Assembly: GCF_000429025.1 (NCBI RefSeq)
Contig: NZ_KE386836.1
Location: forward strand, 248,001 to 312,000
Reading direction: 5' to 3'
Length of the DNA: 64,000 nt
Source of the DNA: Actinospineispora spinosispora DSM 44797
GTDB lineage: Bacteria > Actinomycetota > Actinomycetes > Mycobacteriales > Pseudonocardiaceae
Of this stretch, positions 33,713 through 41,760 are shown piece after piece (the stretch's first letter is position 1; each line of letters begins with the position of its first letter). Below the pieces are notes generated by a model. That model was not told the origin of the DNA. It searched no databases and saw nothing but the letters and a program-made list of their open reading frames with translations. A program made the position numbers and the translations under genes.

Positions 33713-34677
33713 AGGGCCTTCGAGACCTCGGATAGGCGGGTGGATTCCTCGGTTCGGGCCTGCAGGGCCTCGTCCAGGGTGACCTCGACGAAGCGGGTGA
33801 CGTCGTTGGTCTTGGACTGGCCCGCGGCCGCCAGGTCCGCGCTGATGATGGTGGCGATCGTCGCGTAGCCGCCGCCGGTCACCGCGTCGTGCAGCAACGC
33901 GATCGGCTCGGAACCGCCGGGCACCTGGATCGAGCCGATCGGGTAGCCGATGTCGACGACGTTGGCCGGGTCGCTGCCCGCTCCGGCGGGTGGGGTGCGC
34001 GGCACGAAGTCGATGCTGCCTCCCCGGTAGCGGTAACCGACCCGGTTGGCGTCCGGGGTGACCCGCCAGTCCGTCTCGAAGAACGCGGCCAGGCTGTCCG
34101 GCTGCACCCGGTAGCTGGACAGACCGACGACGACCCGCAGCTCGACCTGCGCCGGATGCCGGGTGCGCAGCCGTTCCGGCACGCTGGCACCCGCAGTGGC
34201 GTCCGCCGAGGGCGTCCCGATCTTCAGCTGGTCGCCCTCCTTCAGCGGACGGCCGTCCAGCCCACCGCTGCCGATCAGCGTGTAGGTGGACCGGCTGCCC
34301 AGCACCGTCGGCACGTCGATGCCGCCCGCGACCGACAGGTACGCCCGCGCGCCGCCGCGCAGGTACTCGAAGGACAGCACGTCACCGGCCTTGACCTGAT
34401 GCGCCGTCCAGCCGTCCACGACCGAACCGTTGATCTTCGCGGGCAGGTCGGCGCCGGTCACCGCGATCAACGTCGGCTCGGTGAACTCGATCTCCGGACC
34501 GAAGTAGGTGCACTCCAGGCACGCTTCGCCGTCGGCGTTGCCGACCAGCATCGCACCGACCCGGTAGGCGTAGCGGTCCATCGCACCGGACGGCGGCATG
34601 CCCAGGTGGTAGTGCCCGATCCGGCCGCCGTCCTGCACGGTCGTCATCAGCCCGGGGCGCAGCACGTTAAGCGGCAT
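33700..34677 (-). CDS. pxpC: 5-oxoprolinase subunit C / KipA
   Basis: A 325-residue KipA-family protein. Signature segments: LNVLRPGLMTTVQDGGRIG at the N-terminus, AMDRYAYRVGAMLVGN, ATYFG/CTYFGPEIEF, RAYLSVAGGIDVPTVLGSRS, and the C-terminal GYPIGSIQVPGGSEPIALLH. The KipI/KipA pair resembles the carboxyltransferase part of urea carboxylase. ATG 34677 has AAGGAG upstream and overlaps pxpB by 11 bases. Known for ATP-dependent opening of 5-oxoproline with PxpA and PxpB; see the operon note for an alternative role with accBC. Confidence 0.93.
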   Translation of the reverse strand: MPLNVLRPGLMTTVQDGGRIGHYHLGMPPSGAMDRYAYRVGAMLVGNADGEACLECTYFGPEIEFTEPTLIAVTGADLPAKINGSVVDGWTAHQVKAGDVLSFEYLRGGARAYLSVAGGIDVPTVLGSRSTYTLIGSGGLDGRPLKEGDQLKIGTPSADATAGASVPERLRTRHPAQVELRVVVGLSSYRVQPDSLAAFFETDWRVTPDANRVGYRYRGGSIDFVPRTPPAGAGSDPANVVDIGYPIGSIQVPGGSEPIALLHDAVTGGGYATIATIISADLAAAGQSKTNDVTRFVEVTLDEALQARTEESTRLSEVSKALREC

Positions 34678-35584
34678 CGAGCGCTCCTTCCAGACGGCGG
34701 ACCGTGGCCTCGGGGTCGGCGAACCAGTCGCTCGGCACGAACTCGACCTCCCGGATCCGGTACCGGAACGACCCGTCGTCGACCGTCTTCCGGATCGCGT
34801 CGTACTCGGCGCGGTCGATCTGCCGGTACCGGAACAGGTCGCCGGGCCTGGGGAAGGTGAACCCGTCGGCGAAGTCGTGCAGTCGCTGCGCCGGATCGAC
34901 CATCGGACCCGGGCAGATGCCGAACAGCTGGTAGCCACCCGCCCCGTCCACCGGGTAGATGGCGGTGAACCCGCCGCCCCAGCCCAGCGCGCGTTCCGGG
35001 GTGAACGTGCGCGGCCGCACGTACTTCGGCACCTCGATCTGCCGCTCCTGAGGCACCAGCTGGTAGCCCCACGGCACCGCGGGCACGAAACCGATCATGG
35101 AGACGATGAACGGCGTCCCGACGATCGCGGCGATGAACTCGTCGACCGTCGAGTAGCCGTTGAGCTCGGCGGCGAACTCCAGGTCGGTGCGGTCCGGGGT
35201 CTGGTGCCGGTCGCGGAACCGCATGAGCGCGGCGTGCGTCCATTCGTCGCGGAACAGCACCGGCAGGTCCACGATCCGGGTCTGCAGCACGAAGTCCTCC
35301 GCGTCGCCGACCTCGTCGGCCAGCTCGCGCAGCCGCTCGACGATCGCCCGAGGATGCGCCACGTCCGGATCGACGCGCAGCATGTACGCCGCGTTCGCCG
35401 GACAGATCTCCAGCACACCCGGCAGCTTCAGCTCGGTGAGCCGCCGGGTGATGGCCTGGGCGCGCAGGTGCGCGTTCAGGCTCATCGACTCGGCGAGCTG
35501 CGCGACGATCCACTCGTCGCCGCCGTGGCTGTAGAGCACGCCGTTCTCGTCCGGCTGCAGGTCGGTTCGGGTGGGGGCACTCAC
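34667..35584 (-). CDS. pxpB: 5-oxoprolinase subunit B / KipI
   Basis: A 305-residue KipI-family protein, longer than the ~220-240 residues of typical PxpB. Landmarks: SLNAHLRAQAITRRLTEL, TPFIVSMIGFVPAVPWGYQL (the usual GFxPGFxYL is altered to GFVPAVPWGYQ), and GGGFTAIYPVDGAGGYQLFG with the conserved GGG...GWQ-like loop. GTG 35584 is preferred; the longer frame is a shadow. It overlaps pxpC. It probably forms a complex with PxpC. The length and altered GFxPG loop suggest a diverged subgroup. Confidence 0.88.
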   Translation of the reverse strand: MSAPTRTDLQPDENGVLYSHGGDEWIVAQLAESMSLNAHLRAQAITRRLTELKLPGVLEICPANAAYMLRVDPDVAHPRAIVERLRELADEVGDAEDFVLQTRIVDLPVLFRDEWTHAALMRFRDRHQTPDRTDLEFAAELNGYSTVDEFIAAIVGTPFIVSMIGFVPAVPWGYQLVPQERQIEVPKYVRPRTFTPERALGWGGGFTAIYPVDGAGGYQLFGICPGPMVDPAQRLHDFADGFTFPRPGDLFRYRQIDRAEYDAIRKTVDDGSFRYRIREVEFVPSDWFADPEATVRRLEGALDAA

Positions 35585-35589
35585 GAGGC

Positions 35590-36372
35590 TCAGGCTCCGA
35601 TCGCCGCGATGGACGAACCGACCTCGGTGATCGCCGCGCGCACGGTGTGCGCCACGTCGACCGCGTTCGGCCCGTCCGAGTGGATGCACACGCTGGACGC
35701 CTCGTGCCGGATCGGCGTGCCGTCCTCCGCGGCCACCACTCCCTCGGTCAGGAAGCGCTTGACCTGCGAGGACGCGAACGCCAGATCGGTCTTGAGCTTG
35801 CGCCGCTGGATGATCAGCTTGCCTTCGGGGGAGTAGCTGAGGTCCGGGTAGATCTCGGTGATCACCTGGTGACCGAGTGCGCCGAGCTCCTCGCAGAACG
35901 CAGCGCCCTGCGCCGGTGCCGGCCAGTAGACGAGCGTCTCCGGCGCGATCCGGTGCACCGCCGCCGCGGCCGCCGCGCCCGCCGTCTCGTTGTCGCGCAG
36001 GTAGGCGTAGAACGCGCCGTGCGGTTTGACGTGGTGCAACGGCATGTTCCGCGCCGTCAGGAAACCGGTGAGCGCGCCGACCTGGTAGGTGATGATCGCC
36101 GCGACCTCCTCGGGATCCAGCGGGATCATCCGTCTGCCGAAGCCCTCCAGGTCGTGGAAACCGGGGTGGGCGCCGACGACTACTCCGTGCTGGTCGGCCA
36201 GCTCGACGGTTCTGCCCATGATCACCGGATCGCCGCCGTGGAAGCCGCAGGCGACGTTCGCGGTGGTGATCAGCGGCATGATGTCCGCATCAGCGCCCAT
36301 CACCCAGTTGCCGAAACCCTCGCCGAGGTCGCAGTTGATGTCGACGATGCGGGGTGGCTGGTGGTCGGTCAT
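35590..36372 (-). CDS. pxpA: 5-oxoprolinase subunit A (LamB/YcsF family)
   Basis: A 260-residue LamB/YcsF protein. Signatures: VDINCDLGEGFGNW, NVACGFHGGDPVIM, GVVVGAHPGFHDLEGFGRR, and VKPHGAFYAYLR, giving the metal-site His/Asp residues of the family. PxpA completes 5-oxoprolinase with PxpB and PxpC, converting 5-oxoproline to glutamate with ATP hydrolysis. ATG 36372 has AGGAGTGAGG just upstream. It is the first gene of the operon; PxpB starts 5 bases beyond its stop. Promoter lies in the 140-bp divergent spacer with the GNAT gene. Confidence 0.93.
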   Translation of the reverse strand: MTDHQPPRIVDINCDLGEGFGNWVMGADADIMPLITTANVACGFHGGDPVIMGRTVELADQHGVVVGAHPGFHDLEGFGRRMIPLDPEEVAAIITYQVGALTGFLTARNMPLHHVKPHGAFYAYLRDNETAGAAAAAAVHRIAPETLVYWPAPAQGAAFCEELGALGHQVITEIYPDLSYSPEGKLIIQRRKLKTDLAFASSQVKRFLTEGVVAAEDGTPIRHEASSVCIHSDGPNAVDVAHTVRAAITEVGSSIAAIGA

Positions 36373-36513
36373 GTCCTCACTCCTGCTCTCCAGGGTTCAG
36401 CTGCCGATCGACGAAGGCTCCCGTACCTGGGCGAACGCTGCAATGGTTGTTTCTCCAAATAGTTGGTCCGCGGGCCTCGGATACTCCATCCGGCCGCCCA
36501 ATAGGGTCAACGC

Positions 36514-37050
36514 ATGGGGAACCCGGTGGAGATCGCCGTAGTGCCGGCGGAGGCGAGCGCCGACGTCGTCGCCCAGCTGACCGAGCTGATCAACACGGTC
36601 TACGCCGTCGCCGAGGAGGGCCTGTGGCGGCTCGGTGCCGCGCGGACGTCCGTCGAGGAGATGACGAGTCTGGTCGGCGCGGGTGAGATCGTGGCCGCCC
36701 TGCTGGACGACGAGATCGTCGGCGCCATGCGGCTGCGCGAGCTGGACTCGCGGACCGCCGAGTTCGGGATGCTCGTCGCGGCCCCGGACCGGCGAGGCTT
36801 CGGCATCGGCCGGCAGCTCGTGCGGTTCGCCGAGACCGGAGCCATGGCCGACGGTCTGGAGATCATGCAGCTCGAGTTGCTGGTGCCGGTGGAATGGAAC
36901 CATCCGTCGAAGGACTTCCTCGCCTCCTGGTACACGCGGATGGGCTACCGGGTGGTGAGCCGGGGGACGGTGGAGGCCAGCTATCCGCCGCTCGCCCCCC
37001 TGCTCGCCACCCGCTGCGAGATGCTGACCTGGCACCGGAACCTCATCTGA
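36514..37050 (+). CDS. GNAT family N-acetyltransferase
   Basis: A 178-residue acetyltransferase. VAAPDRRGFGIGRQLVRFAE is the acetyl-CoA pyrophosphate loop (RxxGxG). EIVGAMRLRELD and AEFGMLVAAP are the preceding strands; LASWYTRMGYRVVSRGT is the C-terminal helix and strand. The acceptor is not deducible; amino-acid or antibiotic amines are typical. Start ATG 36514 lacks a strong RBS. It lies divergent to pxpA and is followed after 11 bases by a proline iminopeptidase gene, so these two form an operon. Confidence 0.88.
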   Translation: MGNPVEIAVVPAEASADVVAQLTELINTVYAVAEEGLWRLGAARTSVEEMTSLVGAGEIVAALLDDEIVGAMRLRELDSRTAEFGMLVAAPDRRGFGIGRQLVRFAETGAMADGLEIMQLELLVPVEWNHPSKDFLASWYTRMGYRVVSRGTVEASYPPLAPLLATRCEMLTWHRNLI

Positions 37051-37061
37051 AGGGTGTGCGC

Positions 37062-38018
37062 ATGACCGACCCCTGTCCGCCGACCGAGCCCTACGACCAC
37101 GGCATGCTGGATGTCGGCGACGGCAACCAGGTGTACTGGGAGACCTGCGGGAACCCGGACGGCAAGCCCGCGTTGATGGTGCACGGCGGGCCAGGGTCGG
37201 GCTGCTCGGCGAACATGCGCCGGGCGTTCGACCCGGACCGCTACCGCGCCGTCCTGTTCGACCAGCGCGGCTGCGGTCGCAGCACCCCGCACGCCAGTGA
37301 CCCGGCCACCGACATGAGCGTCAACACGACCGAGCACCTCATCGCCGACATGGAGCTGCTGCGCGAACACCTCGGCATCGAGCGCTGGCTGCTGCGCGGC
37401 GGTTCGTGGGGGTCGACGCTGATGCTGGCCTACGCGCAGCGGTACCCGGAACGGGTGTCCGAGATGGTGATCGCCTCGGTCACCACGACCCGGCGTTCGG
37501 AGATCGACTGGCTGTACCGGGGCGTCGGCCGGTTCTTCCCCGAGGCCTGGGAACGGTTCCGTGCCGGGGTGGCCGACGACGACGTGGTCGCGGCATACGC
37601 GCGGCTGATGGAAAGTCCCGACGCCTCGGTGCGCGCCAAAGCCGCGGTGGACTGGATGGCGTGGGAGGACGCGGTCATCTCGGCGGAACCGAACGGTCGT
37701 CGCGGTACCTACAGCGACCGGCCTCCGGCCGCGATGATGGCCTTCGTCCGGATCTGCGCCCACTACTTCTCGCACGGCGCGTGGCTGGAGGAAGGCGTGC
37801 TGCTGCGGGATGCGGGACGGCTGGCCGGCATCCCCGGTGTGCTGGTGCACGGTCGTCTCGACATGAGCTGCCCTGTGGACACCGCGTGGGAGCTGGCCAA
37901 TGCGTGGCCGGACGCGACGCTGCACGTCGTCGAGGACTCTGGCCACACGGGCAGCGACACGATGCGCGAGCACCTGCGCACCGCACTGGACACATTCGCC
38001 GCGATCCCCAGCCCCTGA
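37062..38018 (+). CDS. pip: proline iminopeptidase (prolyl aminopeptidase)
   Basis: A 318-residue alpha/beta hydrolase of family S33. LMVHGGPGSGC is the oxyanion-hole HGGPG motif; LFDQRGCGRSTPH is typical of the family. The catalytic triad is Ser in GGSWGSTL, Asp in HGRLDMSCP and His in EDSGHTGSD. It removes N-terminal proline from peptides. ATG 37062 is used; GTG 37056 is in frame. Neighbouring 5-oxoproline and aminotransferase genes suit a peptide/amino-acid salvage role, and Pro or 5-oxo-Pro N-termini both block ordinary peptidases. Confidence 0.92.
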   Translation: MTDPCPPTEPYDHGMLDVGDGNQVYWETCGNPDGKPALMVHGGPGSGCSANMRRAFDPDRYRAVLFDQRGCGRSTPHASDPATDMSVNTTEHLIADMELLREHLGIERWLLRGGSWGSTLMLAYAQRYPERVSEMVIASVTTTRRSEIDWLYRGVGRFFPEAWERFRAGVADDDVVAAYARLMESPDASVRAKAAVDWMAWEDAVISAEPNGRRGTYSDRPPAAMMAFVRICAHYFSHGAWLEEGVLLRDAGRLAGIPGVLVHGRLDMSCPVDTAWELANAWPDATLHVVEDSGHTGSDTMREHLRTALDTFAAIPSP

Positions 38019-38033
38019 TGCGGTAACCCCCCT

Positions 38034-38313
38034 CGTGAGGACCCCGGGGCTGTGCGCTCTGTGCACGGGGTCGGGACCACGGCCGTCGTACCCGGCTTAG
38101 CCCGTGCCCGGCTTCAAGGCATCTCGGCTTCGCCGTCGACTCGTGAGTGGCAAGGGCGCCTATAGGCGCCCGGATCACTCACGACGGAAAAGCTGTCGTG
38201 AGTGCTCCGAGCGCCTACGCCTTCGGCGCCGCTCCGCGGTAGACGCCCTTGCCACTCACGATGGCGTCTACGCCTTCGGCGCCGCTTCGCGGTAGACGCC
38301 CTTGCCACTCACG
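38034..38313. repeat. composite repeat family F, copy 2 with extra right arm
   Basis: Nearly identical to 14557-14783 over ~227 bases, including GACCACGGCCGTCGTACCCG and the two linked GTGAGTG palindromes. A further 53-bp tandem copy of the last segment (GCGTCTACGCCTTCGGCGCC ... CACTCACGAT) follows, 38261-38313. It ends just before the stop of the beta-helix lipoprotein gene. Confidence 0.85.
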
Positions 38314-38322
38314 ATGGGAGAG

Positions 38323-39315
38323 TCAGGGGGCTCCGCCCGGGGGTGGGCCGTCGTAGCCGTCCTCCGAGGAGTCGTCCATGCCGACCTCGTAGCCGATCGC
38401 CGGGTTGATCTTGTTGTCCTTGATGACGGCGCCGGTCGCCTCGTTCTGCAGCGCGAACGCCTTGGTGATCTTCCCGGTGATCTCGTTGTTGCTGATCGTC
38501 ACGTCGCTGATGTCGTCGAGAAAGACCGCCTGACCCGCGCGGTTCTCGCAGAAGTTGTTCGTGAACTGGAACCGGGTGGACTGGCCCTCGCCGCTGCCGT
38601 CACCTGCCTCGCTGTTCGGTCCCTCCGCGATCAGACAGATGTTGTCGATCCGTTCGCACCGGTTGCTGTCGATCTTGATGTTGGTGCTGGCCGGGTGGTT
38701 CTCATCGGTGGCGAAGGTCTGCATGCAGTCGGCGTGCCGCTTGTCCTGACCGACCGTGTCGGAGATCGTGTTGTGCGCGATCGTGATGTTGGAGCCGAAG
38801 AACCGGATGCCGTCACCGTCGCCGTCGCGGGGGCCCGCCGCGATGCTGTTGGTGACCGAGATGTTGTTGCCGGTCAACGAAAAGCCGGGAGCCTGCGGCC
38901 GGTTGGCCCGAATGCCGTCGATCTGCACGAAATCCGCCTCGACGGTGATACCGCCGGTGATGGTCTTGCCGCCGCCGAGCACGACGATCGGGCGCTGCGC
39001 GGTGCCGGACTGCTCGACGGTCACCCGGGCACTGCCCATGTCGCCGCTCAGGCAGATGCGGTCGCCGGGGGCAGCGCTCGCCAACGTCGAGGCCATGGTC
39101 GTGGCGTCGGTCGCGCGCTTGGTGCAGTTGTCCTGCGCCAACGGCGTGCCCGCGCCCGGTTCACCGGGGGCGACGGGGACGGTCGCCCCAGTCACGCCGC
39201 CCGACCCGCCGGTGCCGACCGAGTCGCCACCGCAGCCGGCGAGCAGCACCAGCCCGGCGAGCGCGAAGGCCGCGATGTTGAGCCCGATGAGGGCGGGTCG
39301 TGCTCGTGCGATCAT
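38323..39315 (-). CDS. beta-helix repeat lipoprotein
   Basis: A 330-residue exported lipoprotein. The N-terminus reads ARPALIGLNIAAFALAGLVL then LAGC, a clear lipobox with the lipidated Cys near residue 28. After a Gly/Thr/Pro linker comes a parallel beta-helix of PbH1 repeats, rich in Asn-ladders such as NNISVTNSI, ITIAHNTISD, FQFTNNFCEN and DVTISNNEITG. Cys pairs may be disulfides. Such proteins bind or cut polysaccharides; no catalytic cluster is evident. ATG 39315 is used. It is divergent from the two-component system and may belong to its regulon. Confidence 0.85.
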   Translation of the reverse strand: MIARARPALIGLNIAAFALAGLVLLAGCGGDSVGTGGSGGVTGATVPVAPGEPGAGTPLAQDNCTKRATDATTMASTLASAAPGDRICLSGDMGSARVTVEQSGTAQRPIVVLGGGKTITGGITVEADFVQIDGIRANRPQAPGFSLTGNNISVTNSIAAGPRDGDGDGIRFFGSNITIAHNTISDTVGQDKRHADCMQTFATDENHPASTNIKIDSNRCERIDNICLIAEGPNSEAGDGSGEGQSTRFQFTNNFCENRAGQAVFLDDISDVTISNNEITGKITKAFALQNEATGAVIKDNKINPAIGYEVGMDDSSEDGYDGPPPGGAP

Positions 39316-39360
39316 GTAAAGAAGGTTAATGATCTGGGGTAACGGTGACCTTTGAGCATG

Positions 39361-39411
39361 GTTAGACGACGGCAAAATCAACCGATGGAACACTTTTAAC
39401 CGTCGTCTAAC
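39361..39411. promoter_or_regulatory. 12-bp perfect inverted repeat upstream of response regulator
   Basis: GTTAGACGACGG (39361-39372) and CCGTCGTCTAAC (39400-39411), spacer 27 bases, in the region between the lipoprotein gene and the response regulator. Its size and symmetry suit an operator or looped site for both genes. Confidence 0.5.
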
Positions 39412-39502
39412 TCAATCCGGCCGAGCCCATTACGCCCGCGAACCTAGCGTCGCCGGTATGAGTGCCGCAGCCGTCGATTCCGGTGATCCCTACGCTACTG
39501 AC

Positions 39503-40195
39503 ATGTCCAGGGTCATGGTGGTCGAGGACGATGAGACGATCGGCAGTGTCCTGAAGTCCAGTCTGTCCGGGCAGGGGCACGACGTGGTGTGGCAGCGGAC
39601 CGGTCAGGGCGCGATCGACGAGGCGGCGCGCTCGAACTTCGCGCTGGTGCTGCTCGATCTGGGTCTGCCCGACGTGGACGGCATCCAGGTGTGCCGGCGG
39701 ATTCGGGCGACGCAGCCGCAGACCGTGCTGGTCATGCTGACCGCGCGTACCGAGGAGATGGACGTCGTCGTCGGGCTGGAGGCCGGCGCCGACGACTACC
39801 TCACGAAACCGGTGCGGCTCGGCGAGCTGTTGGCCAGGGTCCGGGCGCACCTGCGGCGCTCCGGGCCGTCCGACCCGCAGGCCCAGCCGACGTCGATCGG
39901 TGACCTGATGCTTGACCAGTCCAGCCGCAGGGTCACCGTCGGCGGGCAGGAGCTGAGCCTGCGCACCAAGGAGTTCGACCTGCTCGCGCGGCTGGTTGCG
40001 TCGCCGGGCACGGCGATCAGCAGGCACACCTTGATGACCGAGGTGTGGGACGAGCACTGGCACGGCCCGACGAAGACCCTGGACGTGCACATCGCGGCGC
40101 TGCGCCGCAGGCTGGAGACCATGGCCGAGTTCGGCGCGGTCCCGAGGATCATGACCTTGCGGGGCCACGGCTACCGGCTGGAGCTACCGTCCTGA
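39503..40195 (+). CDS. OmpR/PhoB-type response regulator
   Basis: A 230-residue response regulator. Receiver domain: VMVVEDDETIG (acidic pair), LVLLDLGLPDVDG with the phosphoacceptor Asp, MLTART, and DDYLTKPVRLGEL with the conserved Lys. The winged-helix output domain starts near residue 135 and includes SLRTKEFDLLARLVASPGTA and TLRGHGYRLE. ATG 39503 is preferred: TACGCT (39490-39495) could be a -10 giving a leaderless transcript. The longer ATG 39458 is possible. It is followed after 24 bases by its sensor kinase. Confidence 0.92.
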   Translation: MSRVMVVEDDETIGSVLKSSLSGQGHDVVWQRTGQGAIDEAARSNFALVLLDLGLPDVDGIQVCRRIRATQPQTVLVMLTARTEEMDVVVGLEAGADDYLTKPVRLGELLARVRAHLRRSGPSDPQAQPTSIGDLMLDQSSRRVTVGGQELSLRTKEFDLLARLVASPGTAISRHTLMTEVWDEHWHGPTKTLDVHIAALRRRLETMAEFGAVPRIMTLRGHGYRLELPS

Positions 40196-40219
40196 CCACA
40201 TGGGTCAGGAGGAGACTTG

Positions 40220-41518
40220 ATGCGCACTCGCATCGTGGGGCTCGCGGTGCTGGCCTCGGTGCTGGCGATCGGGCTGTTCGGGCTGCCGCTGGCGGTGGCC
40301 ATCGCCCGGTACGCGGTGCTGCACGAGGAGTCGAACCTGGTCCGGGTCGCCGATGCGACCGCGGTGTCGGTCTCGACCGAACTGCACGACGGCGAGCGCC
40401 CCTCCGGCCTGCCGGCCAGTGTCGACAACACCGAGCTGGCGGTCTACGACGGCGACGGTGACCTGGTCGCCGGGCGCGGCCCGGCCAACGACGACCTCGT
40501 CGAGGAAGCGCTGGGCGGCCGGATCGCCACCGGCGGCGGGGACGACGAGCTGGCGGTCGCGGTGGCCGTCACGCACGAGACCGACGTCATCGGCGCGGTC
40601 CGGGTGGCCAGCTCACGCAGTGGGCTCTACCAGCAGGTGATGATCGCCTGGCTGGCCATGGCGGCGCTGGCGATCGTCGCGGTCGCGGCCGTCTGGCTGG
40701 TGGCCCGCCGCCAGGCACGCAGGCTGGCGACGCCCCTGGAAGACCTGGCCGGCACCGCGCGCAGGCTCGGCGACGGCGACTTCAGCGTCCGCGCGGCGCC
40801 GGTGGGTATCGCCGAGATCGACTCGGTCGGCCGGGCGATGGGCCGCACGGCCGCGCGCCTGGACGACATGCTGGCCAGGGAGCGCGCGTTCTCCGCCGAC
40901 GCGTCGCACCAGCTGCGGACGCCGCTCGCCGGGTTGCGGTTGCGGCTCGAAGCGGCGCTGCACCAGCCCGACGCCGACCCGCGTGCCGCGATCACCGCCG
41001 GGCTCACCGAGGCGGACCGGCTGGAACGCACGATCGACGAGCTGCTCGCGTTGGCCAGGGACACGCGGCACGCCGACGGGGACCCGCTGGACCTGCCGGT
41101 GCTGCTGGACGAGATCGACCGCACCTGGAGCCCGTGGCTCGCCGAACGGGGGCGTGCGCTGCGGCTCGTCGTCGATCAGCAGGCGCCCGAGTCGCGCGCG
41201 TCGACCGCGACCATGCGGCAGATCATGGCGGTGCTGCTGGACAACGCGGCCAAGCACGGCGCGGGGACGGTGACCGTGCGGGTCCGGGATGCGGCGGGCG
41301 TGCTGGCCATGGACGTGTCGGACGAGGGACCCGGCGTGAGCATCCCGGAGTCCCAGTTGTTCACCCGGCGCGCGGAGAACGCCGCCGGTCACGGCATCGG
41401 CCTGGCCCTCGCGCGAGGTCTGGCCGAGGCGGAAGGCGGCCGCCTGACGCTGAGCAGTTCCACCCCACCCACGTTCACCGTCCTGGCCGCTCCCAGAACC
41501 CCGTCCGACGAGGACTGA
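40220..41518 (+). CDS. sensor histidine kinase
   Basis: A 432-residue sensor kinase. Two transmembrane segments (about residues 5-30 and 140-165) flank an ~110-residue extracytoplasmic sensor. A HAMP linker follows, then the H-box SADASHQLRTPLAGLRLRLE with the phosphorylated His, the N-box LDNAAKHG, and G-boxes DEGPGVSIPE and HGIGLALARGLAEAEGG. ATG 40220 has AGGAGGAGA upstream. It pairs with the response regulator before it. Sensed cue unknown; the divergent exported beta-helix protein is a candidate target. Confidence 0.92.
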   Translation: MRTRIVGLAVLASVLAIGLFGLPLAVAIARYAVLHEESNLVRVADATAVSVSTELHDGERPSGLPASVDNTELAVYDGDGDLVAGRGPANDDLVEEALGGRIATGGGDDELAVAVAVTHETDVIGAVRVASSRSGLYQQVMIAWLAMAALAIVAVAAVWLVARRQARRLATPLEDLAGTARRLGDGDFSVRAAPVGIAEIDSVGRAMGRTAARLDDMLARERAFSADASHQLRTPLAGLRLRLEAALHQPDADPRAAITAGLTEADRLERTIDELLALARDTRHADGDPLDLPVLLDEIDRTWSPWLAERGRALRLVVDQQAPESRASTATMRQIMAVLLDNAAKHGAGTVTVRVRDAAGVLAMDVSDEGPGVSIPESQLFTRRAENAAGHGIGLALARGLAEAEGGRLTLSSSTPPTFTVLAAPRTPSDED

Positions 41519-41532
41519 CCCCACCCCACCCA

Positions 41533-41745
41533 GCCAAATCCCCGACTCGCGCCGCGGAATCTAGCGACTCGCGGGGTTGTAAGCCCCGACTCGGTGTGCT
41601 GAAAACCCCGACTCGCCGGGCGGCTGGTGCGGGTGCACCTTGCGTCCGGCGAGTCGGGGTTTTCGTCAGCGTGAGTCGCGGGATTCGTCAGCGCGAGTCG
41701 CTGGACTGTGCTGCGCGAGTCGCTGGATTTCGCTGGTCATTTCTT
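41533..41745. repeat. family B head-to-head array (B4)
   Basis: Left side: CGACTCGCG units (CCCCGACTCGCGCCGCGGAA, TAGCGACTCGCGG, CCCCGACTCGCCGGGC). Right side: inverted GGCGAGTCGGGG, GTGAGTCGCGGG, GCGAGTCGCTGGA units. It separates the convergent kinase and SulP genes, as B1 separates the NlpC and WYL genes. Confidence 0.8.
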
Positions 41746-41760
41746 GCGGGGTCGGCGAGT

